Origin: DATKAS01 sp963733765
GTDB lineage: Bacteria; Actinomycetota; Acidimicrobiia; Acidimicrobiales; DATKAS01
Assembly (NCBI GenBank): GCA_963733765.1
Contig: CAVTEI010000003.1
Span: 434,001 to 498,000, forward strand
Reading direction: 5' to 3'
Length of the DNA stretch: 64,000 nucleotides
Position 1 is the stretch's first letter. The number at the start of each line of letters is the position of its first letter. The translations under genes were made by a program, and so were the position numbers. The notes under the pieces are model-generated. The model was not told the origin of the DNA and made no database searches. It saw only the letters and a program-made list of their open reading frames with translations. Positions 35,435 to 43,732 of this stretch are shown here, in pieces.

Positions 35435-36643
35435 ATGGCCAGCGACGACATCTACATCCTCGGAATCCGGATGACGAAGTTCGGGAAGCATCCCGACCTC
35501 GACACCGTCGATCTCGCCGCCGAAGCCGCCCAGGGCGCGCTGAAGGACGGTGGCGTGACGATGAAGGACATCGGCGTCCTCGCCGCCGGCAACCTCATGA
35601 GCCAGGGCGGCGCGATCGGTCAGGCACTCCAGAAGCAGATCGGTCAGACGGGCATCCCGGTCTACAACGTGTCCAACGCGTGCGCGACGGGCGCTACTGC
35701 GCTCCGCACCGCGATCATGTCGTTGAAGGCGGGCGAGTGTGAGATGGGTCTCGCCGTCGGCGTCGAGAAGCTCGCCGGCGCGGGTCTGCTCGGTGCGGGC
35801 GGGCGGCCCAAGTCCGACAAGCAGGAGTACACGCCGCAGGGCCGCTACGGCGCCGTTGCCACGACCGACGGACGCATCGGCACCGAGACGATGCCGGGTG
35901 TGTTCGCGCAGGTCGGTATGGAGTACGGGCACAAGTACGGCGGCGCGACGTTCGAGCTGTTCGCCAAGATCAGCGAGAAGAACCACTCACACTCGACGCT
36001 CAACCCTCTCGCGGCCTACACGAAGAAGATGAGCCTCGAGGAGATCATGGGCGACGTGATGATCGCCTACCCGAACACGCGGCCGATGTGCTCTGCCAAC
36101 TGCGACGGCGCCGCGGCCGCCGTGGTCGTCACCGGCGAGAAGCTGAAGACGCTCTCCTCCGAGCAGCAGAAGCGGGCCGTGAAGGTGCGGGCGTCCGTCC
36201 TGACGAGCGATCCGTGGCAGGAGGCCTGCCAGGTGCTGCCCGATGTCAACACGCTGACTCGGAACGCGGCGACACAGGCGTACGAGCAGGCCGGCGTGAG
36301 CCCGGAGGACCTCGACCTCGTCGAGCTGCACGACTGCTTCGCGACCGCCGAGCTCGTGCACTACGACAACCTGATGCTGTGCGAGCCCGGGGGCGCCGTC
36401 GACTTCTTCGAGTCGGGCGCACCGTGGCGCGACGGGCGGCTCCCGGTGAACGTGTCGGGCGGCCTGCAGTCAAAAGGCCATCCCATCGCCGCGACGGGCA
36501 TCGCCAACATCTGGGAGGTCTGCCATCACCTCCGCGGTGAAGCCGGTGATCGTCAGATCGAAGGGGCCACCATCGGCCTTGCCCACGTGATCGGTCTCGC
36601 CAGCGCGTGCGGCGTCCACATCCTGGAGCGCAACGCCGCGTAG
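35435..36643 (+). CDS. thiolase / acetyl-CoA acetyltransferase-like (SCP-x type)
   Basis: A 402-residue thiolase-fold enzyme of the lipid-transfer-protein/SCP-x type. The nucleophilic Cys is present in NVSNACATGATAL-type context (VSNACATG, near residue 90). The catalytic His/Cys loops are in VELHDCFATAEL and GGLQSKGHPIAATG. It should cleave 3-ketoacyl-CoA thiolytically or form C-C bonds. Its partner is the DUF35 protein just upstream. Unlike the second thiolase-like gene at 52.5 kb, this one keeps all catalytic residues. Substrate unknown; steroid or branched acyl-CoA is possible from family. Confidence 0.9.
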   Translation: MASDDIYILGIRMTKFGKHPDLDTVDLAAEAAQGALKDGGVTMKDIGVLAAGNLMSQGGAIGQALQKQIGQTGIPVYNVSNACATGATALRTAIMSLKAGECEMGLAVGVEKLAGAGLLGAGGRPKSDKQEYTPQGRYGAVATTDGRIGTETMPGVFAQVGMEYGHKYGGATFELFAKISEKNHSHSTLNPLAAYTKKMSLEEIMGDVMIAYPNTRPMCSANCDGAAAAVVVTGEKLKTLSSEQQKRAVKVRASVLTSDPWQEACQVLPDVNTLTRNAATQAYEQAGVSPEDLDLVELHDCFATAELVHYDNLMLCEPGGAVDFFESGAPWRDGRLPVNVSGGLQSKGHPIAATGIANIWEVCHHLRGEAGDRQIEGATIGLAHVIGLASACGVHILERNAA

Positions 36644-36645
36644 CC

Positions 36646-37380
36646 GTGCACCCCGCGCTGGCGAAGGTCAGGCAGTTCGTCCGGCGCAGAGGCTTCGATC
36701 TCGTCCGCTACCCGAGCCCGCTCGTGCGGCCGGCGGAGCGATACGCGCACCTCATGACCCAGCTCGGCGTCTCACTCCTCGTCGACGTCGGCGCGAACGA
36801 GGGGCAGTTCGTTTGCGAGATCCGGACGGCGGGCTGGGACGGTCCGATTCGTTCATACGAACCTTTGTCCGCCGCGTTCGAGTCGCTACGCCAGAAGGCC
36901 GCGGGCGACCCGACGTGGAGGGTCTTCAAGCTCGCGCTGGGTGCGTCACCCGCGACCGCACAGATCCACATCGCGGCTAACTCGAAGAGCAGCTCGTTAC
37001 TCCCGATGCTCGACACGCATCTCCGCGCCGCGCCGGATAGCGGCTACGTCGGTGGGGAAACCGTCGAAATCGCGACGCTCGACGATGTCCTCACCAATGA
37101 GATCTCACCGAGTGACCGCCTCTGCGTGAAGCTCGACTGCCAGGGCTACGAAGGCGAAGTCCTGAAAGGGGCGACAGCGACCCTCGAACGGACCCTCATG
37201 GTGGTGATGGAGCTCTCACTGGTCGATGTGTACGAAGGAGCGCTGCGCTTCGACGAGGCCGTACCGAAGATGCGCGAGCTCGGGTTCGTCCTCACCTCAC
37301 TCGATCCGATCTTCAGCGACCCAGCGACGAAGGAGCTTCTGCAGGCCGACGGGTGCTTTGTGGCACTTCCGGACCGCTGA
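36646..37380 (+). CDS. FkbM-family SAM methyltransferase
   Basis: A 244-residue methyltransferase. The SAM-binding loop VDVGANEGQF is followed by SYEPLSAAFESL, which supplies the acidic ribose contact, and later LCVKLDCQGYEGEVLKG, diagnostic of FkbM enzymes. These methylate hydroxyl groups on sugars, polyketides or glycans. The GTG start lies three bases after the thiolase stop, so it may be co-transcribed, though a functional link is not evident. Acceptor unknown. Confidence 0.85.
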   Translation: MHPALAKVRQFVRRRGFDLVRYPSPLVRPAERYAHLMTQLGVSLLVDVGANEGQFVCEIRTAGWDGPIRSYEPLSAAFESLRQKAAGDPTWRVFKLALGASPATAQIHIAANSKSSSLLPMLDTHLRAAPDSGYVGGETVEIATLDDVLTNEISPSDRLCVKLDCQGYEGEVLKGATATLERTLMVVMELSLVDVYEGALRFDEAVPKMRELGFVLTSLDPIFSDPATKELLQADGCFVALPDR

Positions 37381-37418
37381 CCCGTCGGAGATCGATCATT
37401 CGCGACGATGAAGGGGAC

Positions 37419-37817
37419 ATGACCGCCTACCGACTCGACAAGACACCCATCCACATCGGTCCAGGAACCGGGGCGACGCCCGTCGACGGCTTCGAGTTCA
37501 CCGGCGAGGGGTTCGGGGCCTACATCGAGGCCCACTGCACCCCGGACGAGCCCGGCCGTCTCGCCATGGTCGAGCACTCCCCCGAGCGCTGGGGCGCCTG
37601 GGAGTGCCACACGGAGGGCGACGAAGTCGTGATCCTGCTGACCGGCAAGGCCGAATTCATCCAAGAGATCGACGGCGAGGAGCGGCGCACCGTCGTCTCG
37701 CCCGGCGAGGCGGTCATCAATCCGAAGGGGGTGTGGCACTCGGCCGACGTCATCGAGCCCTTCTCGGCCGTCTATCTGACCCCCTGCCCGGGAACGAAAC
37801 ATCGTCCGCGCTCATGA
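37419..37817 (+). CDS. cupin-domain protein
   Basis: A 132-residue single-domain cupin. The first motif is degenerate around WGAWECHTEGDEVVILLTGKAEF, with the metal His and Glu visible, and the second is in PGEAVINPKGVWHSADV, with a His. It is probably a small metal-binding enzyme or a ligand sensor. GAAGGGGAC precedes ATG 37419. It lies between the FkbM gene and the exported His-rich gene with short spacers. Confidence 0.8.
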   Translation: MTAYRLDKTPIHIGPGTGATPVDGFEFTGEGFGAYIEAHCTPDEPGRLAMVEHSPERWGAWECHTEGDEVVILLTGKAEFIQEIDGEERRTVVSPGEAVINPKGVWHSADVIEPFSAVYLTPCPGTKHRPRS

Positions 37818-37848
37818 ATTCCTTACAGATGCCAGCCACAATGGGGGG

Positions 37849-39015
37849 ATGACGCGCACGGCGGAGGTCACGGATCGGTCGCTCCTTGCGATCGCGGGGG
37901 CGGCGTCGATCGCGGCTGGCATGGTCCATGCCGCCGCGGCCGGCAGCCACACAGGGGACGACACGCTCGTCAAGCTGTTCGCGGCCACGGCTGCGATCCA
38001 GGTGCTGTGGGGCGTGGTGGCCCTGGTGCGTCCGAATCGTCCCGTCGCATTCGCCGGTTTCGCGCTCAACACCGTGTTCGTCCTCGCCTGGGTCCTGTCG
38101 CGCACGACCGGCCTGCCCGTCATCGACGCGCTGCGCGACGTCGAGGCAGTGGGCACGCAAGACGTGCTCGCGGCGGCGTTCGGTGCCATTGCGGCTGCCT
38201 CGGCGATCCTCGGTGTCTCGCAGCCGGTTCGGCGCACCACAATGGGCGGCGGCTGGGTGATCGGCAGCGTCGTCGTGATGTCGATTGTGGCGGTGCCTGC
38301 GATGGCAGCAGAGCACTCACACAGCGGCACCCATGCGCACACCGGTGACGAGACGGCCGCCCACGGCGAACCGGGTCACGTCGACGACGGCCATGCGCAC
38401 GCTGCTGGCGAGGGTGAGTCGGCCTCGGCGGGCGCATCTGATGCGACCGGCTCAGGCGAACATCAGCACGCGTTGCCCGCCCACCTCGATCACGAGCCGA
38501 CCTCTGAGCAGATGCAGGAAGCCGCGGCGCTCATCGCCGACACGAAGGCGGCCACCGCGCAGTACAGCAACGTCGCAGCGGCGCAACAAGCGGGGTTCAG
38601 GTCGATCGGCGACGGCTTCACCGGCGTCGAGCACTGGGTCAACCCGCAGTTCATGGCCGACTCGGCGATCCTCGATCCCGAGCAACCGGAGTCGATCGTC
38701 TACAGGGTCAACCCCGATCGCACCAAAGAGCTCATCACGGTGATGTACATCCTTCCGCGCGGTTGGACGATGGAAGACGTCCCCGACGTCGCCGGCAACC
38801 TCACCGTCTGGCACGACCACGACAACCTCTGCTTCGACCCCGAGACGTCCCGGTTGAGCGGTGTGTTCGTCGACGGCAAATGTCGACCCGGGGGCGTGCA
38901 TGTGCAGACTGCGCCGATGCTGCACGTCTGGGTGACTCCGAACCCGTGCGGTCCGTTCGCAGGCACGGACTCCCAGCAGATGACGGGCTCCTGCATCGCC
39001 GACAGCGGCCTGTAG
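37849..39015 (+). CDS. membrane protein with His-rich linker and exported His/Trp/Cys domain, function unknown
   Basis: A 388-residue protein. The N-terminal 150 residues form about four transmembrane helices (LLAIAGAASIAAGMVHAAAA, LVKLFAATAAIQVLWGVVAL, AFAGFALNTVFVLAWVL, GWVIGSVVVMSIVAVPAMA). A His-rich segment follows (residues about 147-205: repeated H-x-H and HAHTG, GHVDDGHAHA). The C-terminal domain has GVEHWVNP, WHDHDNLCF, a lone Cys in GKCRPGG, and MLHVWVTPNPCGPF, the same motif order as the lipoprotein at 27733-28569. The family is not recognised. His clusters and invariant His/Trp/Cys suggest metal binding or sensing at the outer face; the membrane domain could anchor or transport. 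ATG 37849 is preceded by a weak GGGGGG site. Confidence 0.75.
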   Translation: MTRTAEVTDRSLLAIAGAASIAAGMVHAAAAGSHTGDDTLVKLFAATAAIQVLWGVVALVRPNRPVAFAGFALNTVFVLAWVLSRTTGLPVIDALRDVEAVGTQDVLAAAFGAIAAASAILGVSQPVRRTTMGGGWVIGSVVVMSIVAVPAMAAEHSHSGTHAHTGDETAAHGEPGHVDDGHAHAAGEGESASAGASDATGSGEHQHALPAHLDHEPTSEQMQEAAALIADTKAATAQYSNVAAAQQAGFRSIGDGFTGVEHWVNPQFMADSAILDPEQPESIVYRVNPDRTKELITVMYILPRGWTMEDVPDVAGNLTVWHDHDNLCFDPETSRLSGVFVDGKCRPGGVHVQTAPMLHVWVTPNPCGPFAGTDSQQMTGSCIADSGL

Positions 39016-39084
39016 TCGCAGTTCGAAGGGATCGGGCGCATCGCGGCCGGCTGCCCGCCCGGAACGGGTAACACTGGGCGCGGC

Positions 39085-40014
39085 ATGGATCCCTCGCCGG
39101 CCTTCGTCCTCGACGGCCTCACCAAGACGTTCGACGGAGGCGTCACCGCGCTCGACGAGCTGACGGTGACCGTGCCGTCCGGATCGGTCGGCCTCGTCGG
39201 TGCCAACGGCGCGGGCAAGACGACGATGTTCCGGCTGATGCTCGGTCTCATCCGTCCGACGAAGGGACGCATCGAGGTGCGGGGCACCGATGTCACGCAC
39301 GATCCGATTCGCGTGCGCTCCCGCCTCGGGTTCATGCCCGAGCACGACTGCCTTCCGCCCGATCAGACCGCGGCGGACCTCGTATCGACGCTCGGGGAGA
39401 TGAGCGGGCTCCCGCCGCGGGCAGCGCGACAACGCGCGTCAGACGTGCTCGATCTCGTCGGACTCGACGAAGCACGGTTCCGCGCCATCAGCGGCTTCTC
39501 CACCGGCATGCGGCAGCGGACCAAGCTGGCCCAAGCCATCGTTGCCGATCCCGAGCTCGTGCTGCTCGACGAGCCCACCGCGGGACTCGACCCGATGGGT
39601 CGTGAGGAGATGCTCGACCTCGTGCGTCGCCTCGACGAGTTCGGGATCTCGGTCGTGCTCGCCACGCATCTGCTCGACGATGTGCAGTCGGTCTGCGACT
39701 ACGTCGTGATGATCGACGCCGGCAAGCTCGTGTTGTCGGGCCCGACGGGTCAGCTGCTCGAGCGGGCGGGGACGGTTCGGCTCGACGTCGGGGGCGTGAA
39801 CGAGGGCATCGTCGCTGAGCTGGCTCGCCGCAGCCTGACGGCGACAATGCTCGAAGACGGCAGCCTCGAGATCGCCGCCGACGGGCGCAACAGCGACGAG
39901 GTGCTCGATGTCGTGCGCGACACGGTCGCCGACCTGCACCTCCCGCTGCACGCCCTGTCGACTCGACATGCCTCGCTCGACGAGGTCTTCCTCCGCACGG
40001 CGAGCGAGCGATGA
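39085..40014 (+). CDS. ABC exporter ATPase (first)
   Basis: A 309-residue ABC-2-type exporter ATPase. Walker A GANGAGKTT near residue 41, Q-loop region MPEHDCLPPDQT, signature GFSTGMRQR (degenerate LSGGQ), Walker B LVLLDEPTAGLD and H-loop LATH are all visible. The last 80 residues form an extra domain common in this class. The ATGA overlap (40011) couples it to the first permease. The four genes from here to 42582 form one transporter operon; the substrate is unknown. Confidence 0.9.
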   Translation: MDPSPAFVLDGLTKTFDGGVTALDELTVTVPSGSVGLVGANGAGKTTMFRLMLGLIRPTKGRIEVRGTDVTHDPIRVRSRLGFMPEHDCLPPDQTAADLVSTLGEMSGLPPRAARQRASDVLDLVGLDEARFRAISGFSTGMRQRTKLAQAIVADPELVLLDEPTAGLDPMGREEMLDLVRRLDEFGISVVLATHLLDDVQSVCDYVVMIDAGKLVLSGPTGQLLERAGTVRLDVGGVNEGIVAELARRSLTATMLEDGSLEIAADGRNSDEVLDVVRDTVADLHLPLHALSTRHASLDEVFLRTASER

Positions 40015-40910
40015 GCAGCACTCCCAGCGCACTCGGCGCCGTCTACGACCGTGGATATCGGCCCTACGAGGGCGAGCGCGGTGGGCGGCGGGAGGCGACC
40101 ATGGCGCTCTACCGAGCGTCGATACGGCGGGCCCTCGGGATCCGACGGTCGTGGCGCCAGAAGGTCTTCCCGTGGGTGCTGCTGGCGATCGTGACGATCC
40201 CGGCGATCATCAACGTGGGCATCGGCTATGTCATGCGCAATGACCCGCCAATCGACTTCGAGTTCATCACCTACCACGAGTACGTCGGCGTCTCGTCTGC
40301 GCTGCTGTTGTTCGTCGCCCTGACGGCGCCCGATGTCGTGTGTCCCGACAGACGACATCGGATGCTGCCGCTGATCTTCGCCCGGCCGCTGGTCGGGCAG
40401 GACTACGTGCTCGCCAAGGTAGGGGCGATCACCACGATCATCTTCGGCTTCAGCTTCCTCCCCCACGTGCTGCTGTTCGTCGGCCAGATGCTCGTGGACC
40501 GCGACGGTGCCCTCGACTACTTCTCCGAGAACCTCGACGTGCTCTGGAAGGTACCGCTGTCGGTGACCGTCCTGTCGATCTACTACGGCGCCGTCGGTGT
40601 GGCTATCTCGTCGCTCACGAGCCGTCGGATCGTGGCGGGGGTCGCGATCCTCGGCCTCGCTCTCGTGCCCTCGGCGATCACCGGCGTGCTGCTGAACAAC
40701 AACAACGACGGGACGAGCCCGGTGGCGGTGCTCAACCTGCTCGCGTTGCCCCTCTACATCCGCGATCTCATCTTCTTCGGCGAACCGGAGAACGGAAGCG
40801 CACTCGAAGGGGTGGAGTTCGGCGCTGTGCTCGCCGTGGCCACCTACCTCGTCGTGCTGGTCGCGGCCTTCGCCATCCTGCTGATCCGATACCGGCAGCC
40901 CGACGCGTGA
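40011..40910 (+). CDS. ABC-2 type permease (first)
   Basis: A 299-residue integral membrane protein with about six helices (VLLAIVTIPAIINVGIGYV, ALLLFVALTAPDVV, TIIFGFSFLPHVLLFVGQML, VAGVAILGLALVPSAITGVL, AVLAVATYLVVLVAAFAILL). It starts with a short cytosolic lead containing YDRGYRPYEGERGG, typical of ABC-2 permeases in this class. The GTGA junction to the second ATPase and the ATGA junction with the first bind it into the operon. Confidence 0.85.
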   Translation: MSSTPSALGAVYDRGYRPYEGERGGRREATMALYRASIRRALGIRRSWRQKVFPWVLLAIVTIPAIINVGIGYVMRNDPPIDFEFITYHEYVGVSSALLLFVALTAPDVVCPDRRHRMLPLIFARPLVGQDYVLAKVGAITTIIFGFSFLPHVLLFVGQMLVDRDGALDYFSENLDVLWKVPLSVTVLSIYYGAVGVAISSLTSRRIVAGVAILGLALVPSAITGVLLNNNNDGTSPVAVLNLLALPLYIRDLIFFGEPENGSALEGVEFGAVLAVATYLVVLVAAFAILLIRYRQPDA

Positions 40911-41857
40911 ACACCGGCATGATGAACAGCAGCGACCCCGCCTTCGCTCCCGATGCGACCGTCGTGGTCGACGACGTGTCCGTGTGGTTCGGACCGAAGG
41001 TCGCACTGTCCGAGCTCAGCTGTTCGTTCGGGCCGGGCGTGACCGGGCTCCTCGGGCCGAACGGTGCCGGCAAGACGACGTTGATGCGGGGGATCACCGG
41101 ATTGCTCGGACCGAACACGGGCGCGATCCGCGTGCTCGGCGAAGATCCGCGGGAGAAGCGCGAGGTGCAGCGATCGCTTGCGCTCGTCCCCGAAGACGAG
41201 GCCGTGCCGCCGGTCCTCACGGCTCGACAGCTTGTGCGCTACATCGCGGAGCTCCACGGCGTCGAGGACCCCACCGCGGTCGATCGGAGCCTCGACACCG
41301 TGGGCCTCCTCGACGTGGCGCATCGTCGCGTCGGCGGCTTCAGCAAGGGGATGCGCCAGCGGACGAAGGTCGCCGCCGCGCTCGTCACCGATCCACAAGT
41401 GCTCGTGCTCGACGAACCGCTCAACGGTGCCGACCCCGTGCAGCGGGCCCACCTCATCACGCTCTTCCGAGCGCTCGGCGCGGAGGGCCGCACCGTGATC
41501 GTCAGCTCGCACGTGTTGCACGAGGTCGAACGGCTCGCCGGCCGTCAGATCGTGCTCGTGCGGGGTCGCCTCGCGGCAGCGGGAGATCACCGCGCCATTC
41601 GTGACGCGATGGCGGATCGGCCGCGTCGCGTGCTGGTGCGCACGGCCGCCCCGCGTCCGCTCGCCGCGGCACTGCTCGAGCTCGAAGCGGTGAGCAGCGT
41701 GTCAGTCGACGGCAGCAGCCTCATCGTCTCGTCCAACCGGGCCCGCGACGTCGCCGTCGCACTTCCCGCGCTCGCGCGCGACATCCGCGCCCGCATCGAG
41801 GAAGTGCGACCTCTCGACGATTCGCTCGAGAGCATGTTCCGCGAGCTGGTCCGATGA
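40907..41857 (+). CDS. ABC exporter ATPase (second)
   Basis: A 316-residue ATPase closely related in plan to the first: Walker A GPNGAGKTT, signature GFSKGMRQR, Walker B VLVLDEPLNGAD, H-loop VSSH. The D-loop context reads LNGADPV instead of the usual SGLDP, a small deviation. The GTG start shares bases with the first permease stop (GTGA); ATG 40919 and 40922 are alternatives. The pair of unequal ATPases suggests a heterodimeric transporter with the two permeases. Confidence 0.88.
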   Translation: MNTGMMNSSDPAFAPDATVVVDDVSVWFGPKVALSELSCSFGPGVTGLLGPNGAGKTTLMRGITGLLGPNTGAIRVLGEDPREKREVQRSLALVPEDEAVPPVLTARQLVRYIAELHGVEDPTAVDRSLDTVGLLDVAHRRVGGFSKGMRQRTKVAAALVTDPQVLVLDEPLNGADPVQRAHLITLFRALGAEGRTVIVSSHVLHEVERLAGRQIVLVRGRLAAAGDHRAIRDAMADRPRRVLVRTAAPRPLAAALLELEAVSSVSVDGSSLIVSSNRARDVAVALPALARDIRARIEEVRPLDDSLESMFRELVR

Positions 41858-42582
41858 GTGCACCCACGGCCGTCCTCGGGTACACCCTTCGGGCATGCGT
41901 GCCTCCGAAGCGGTGGTGGACCCTCGCCCTGCCGTGCGTCGGCGCGGTGTTGCTCGGTCTGCTCGCGCTCACGAGCGACGATCCCCCCGACGAGGCCTTC
42001 GCCACCGTCGCCGACGTCGGCCTGTTCTCACTGCTCATCCCCATCGGATGCCTCATCATCGGTGATGCCGTGATGGGCGCGGAGATGCGGGCCGGCACGT
42101 TCCACTTCACGTGGCTCTCGCCCGTCTCCGTGCGCACGATCGTGCTGGCTCGCTGGTTGGGCGGATGGCTGATCGCGCTCGTGACGCTCGTCCCCGCCGT
42201 CGCGCTTTCGGCAGTCGTGGCCGACAGTCCCGACAGCGTGGGACCGATCGCGCTTGCGACCGCCGCCGGATCGGCCGCGTACGTCGCGCTGTTCGTGTTC
42301 GTCGGGTGCGCGACGAAACGGGCGGCGGTCTGGTCGCTCGCGATCGTGTTCTTCGTCGAGAGGCTGCTGGGCTCCGCGCTCTCGGGCATCGCCCAGCTGT
42401 CACCGATGTGGGAAGGACGCGCTGTCTACGCAGGGCTCGGGCCCGACACCGGCGACCTACTTCGAGAGGGCATCCCGCAGGGCTGGGCCGCGGTCGTGCG
42501 GCTCGCGATCCTGACGATCGTGGCGCTCGCACTCGCCTCGTGGCGCCTGCGCCACCTCCGGCTCACGGGTGCCTCTGATTGA
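41854..42582 (+). CDS. ABC-2 type permease (second)
   Basis: A 242-residue membrane protein with about six helices (WTLALPCVGAVLLGLLAL, LFSLLIPIGCLIIGDAVMG, WLGGWLIALVTLVPAVALSAV, IALATAAGSAAYVALFVFVG, SLAIVFFVERLLG, VVRLAILTIVALALASW). The EMRAGTFHFTWLSPVS stretch resembles the cytosolic helix of ABC-2 permeases (the region after the second helix). It is the last gene of the exporter operon, joined to the second ATPase by ATGA. It converges on the Mop gene. Confidence 0.83.
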   Translation: MSAPTAVLGYTLRACVPPKRWWTLALPCVGAVLLGLLALTSDDPPDEAFATVADVGLFSLLIPIGCLIIGDAVMGAEMRAGTFHFTWLSPVSVRTIVLARWLGGWLIALVTLVPAVALSAVVADSPDSVGPIALATAAGSAAYVALFVFVGCATKRAAVWSLAIVFFVERLLGSALSGIAQLSPMWEGRAVYAGLGPDTGDLLREGIPQGWAAVVRLAILTIVALALASWRLRHLRLTGASD

Positions 42583-42596
42583 GGAGGGTCACTCAC

Positions 42597-42610
42597 TGAC
42601 CGTTTGGTCA
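42597..42610. repeat. short inverted repeat between convergent genes
   Basis: TGACC-GTTT-GGTCA lies in the 64-base gap between the exporter permease and the Mop gene. GGTCACT also occurs twice, 19 bases apart (42587 and 42606). A weak bidirectional terminator is possible; there is no T-run, so the role is uncertain. Confidence 0.3.
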
Positions 42611-42646
42611 CTAGGCGGTCATATAGGCCCCCTGGCGACCACACGC

Positions 42647-42856
42647 TCACTCCTTGGCCAGCATGACCTCCGTGGACTTGATGACCACGATCACCGCGTC
42701 GCCCGGCGCGAACGAGAGGTCCTCGGCGGCGTCCTTCGTGATCGCAGCGGTGATCTTCTGACCGTCGGGGAGAGTCACCCGCACGGTCGACATGACCTCG
42801 CCGTGCGTGACCGTGTCGACGGTGGCGTTGAGCTGATTTCTGGCACTGAGCTGCAT
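42647..42856 (-). CDS. molbindin (Mop domain) protein
   Basis: A 69-residue single Mop/TOBE domain, the molbindin type that binds molybdate or tungstate as an oligomer and may store it. It begins MQLSARNQLNATVDTVTHGE and ends VIVVIKSTEVMLAKE, the standard fold. It is nearly identical in sequence to the C-terminal domain of the adjacent PadR-Mop regulator, which points to a recent duplication. It lies 16 bases after that gene on the same strand. Confidence 0.92.
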   Translation of the reverse strand: MQLSARNQLNATVDTVTHGEVMSTVRVTLPDGQKITAAITKDAAEDLSFAPGDAVIVVIKSTEVMLAKE

Positions 42857-42872
42857 CTTGGCTCCTGCTGGT

Positions 42873-43670
42873 TCAGTTGACCTTCGCGACCATCACCTCA
42901 GTGGACTTCACAATGACGAGGACGGCGTCGCCAGGCACCAGGTCGAGCTCTTTGGCGGCATCCTTGGTGATCGCCGCGGTCAGCGGCTGACCATCTCCGA
43001 GCGTCGCCTTGATCGTCGACATGACCTCGCCGTGGTGCACGCCCGTCACAGTCCCCCGAATCTGATTGCGCGCGCTGAGTCGCATCTCGGACCGGGGGAT
43101 CTCCGCGACGTCCTGCGGATGAAGCACCTGATCGAGGAATCGCCGGACGGCACGCGCGTTCTCGCGCCGCCACACGTCGACAAAGTCATCGTCTCCGTGA
43201 CTCGAGGTGAGTGCGTCGATCATCGGAGCGAGCAGTGCTTGCTGCGCGATCACCAACGTCTCGCTATCGAGCCCGGCTCGGCTGCGCAGAAGCAGCTTCA
43301 CGAGAAGCTCCGTGCGCACATCCCGGATGTGCTCGACCGGGCTATCGAGCCACTTCCCGACCGCACGTCGCCCCGCCGTCGTCGGAGCAAGCATCACGCG
43401 ATCGCGGCCGCGTGCAACAGCCGGGTCGCGCCGCATGACGAGGCCCTTGTCCACGAGGCCGTCGATGGCTCGGTACGTCAGCGGCCGCGACAACGTCCAG
43501 ATGCGACCGACCTCGCCGTCGAGCGCGAGCATCGTGCCAACCGCCCATCCGTGGGAGGCCCCCTGCACGATCAGGGTGAGGCAGACGAACTCCGCGAACG
43601 ACGGAGACGCCGCGGCAGGTTGCGCTGACCGCTGGGGCGCCCGGTCGCTTCGGGTGGCTGTACGTGCCAT
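42873..43670 (-). CDS. PadR-type winged-helix regulator fused to Mop domain (molybdate regulator)
   Basis: A 265-residue fusion. Residues about 20-190 are a PadR-like winged helix (FAEFVCLTLIVQGASHGWAV, RPLTYRAIDGLVDKGLV, then the coiled C-terminal helix region). Residues about 195-265 are a Mop domain (MRLSARNQIRGTVTGVHHGE ... VLVIVKSTEVMVAK). ModE, the usual molybdate regulator, joins a LysR-like HTH to the same type of domain, so this looks like a convergent solution with a PadR HTH. It is divergent from modABC, with direct repeats in the 62-bp gap. It probably represses modABC when molybdate is plentiful. The start codon is ATG 43670. Confidence 0.85.
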   Translation of the reverse strand: MARTATRSDRAPQRSAQPAAASPSFAEFVCLTLIVQGASHGWAVGTMLALDGEVGRIWTLSRPLTYRAIDGLVDKGLVMRRDPAVARGRDRVMLAPTTAGRRAVGKWLDSPVEHIRDVRTELLVKLLLRSRAGLDSETLVIAQQALLAPMIDALTSSHGDDDFVDVWRRENARAVRRFLDQVLHPQDVAEIPRSEMRLSARNQIRGTVTGVHHGEVMSTIKATLGDGQPLTAAITKDAAKELDLVPGDAVLVIVKSTEVMVAKVN

Positions 43671-43688
43671 GGAGGCAGCCTAACCATC

Positions 43689-43719
43689 AACTCCTGAGGC
43701 AGATCTAGAAAACTTCTGA
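43689..43719. promoter_or_regulatory. direct repeats in the regulator / modA divergent promoter
   Basis: AACTCCTGA and AACTTCTGA recur exactly 22 bases apart (two helical turns), with AGATCT between them. They sit in the only gap between the PadR-Mop regulator and modA and are a plausible operator. The sequence does not match the ModE box. Confidence 0.45.
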
Positions 43720-43732
43720 CTAATGTCGCCGC

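Noticed and set aside
38300..38465. CRISPR or tandem DNA repeat in the His-rich coding segment
   Set aside because: The repetition is at protein level (His, Gly, Glu codons) without a fixed period or spacers.
42597..42610. Rho-independent terminator between the exporter and Mop genes
   Set aside because: The stem is only 5 bases with no T-run, so it is listed as a repeat only.
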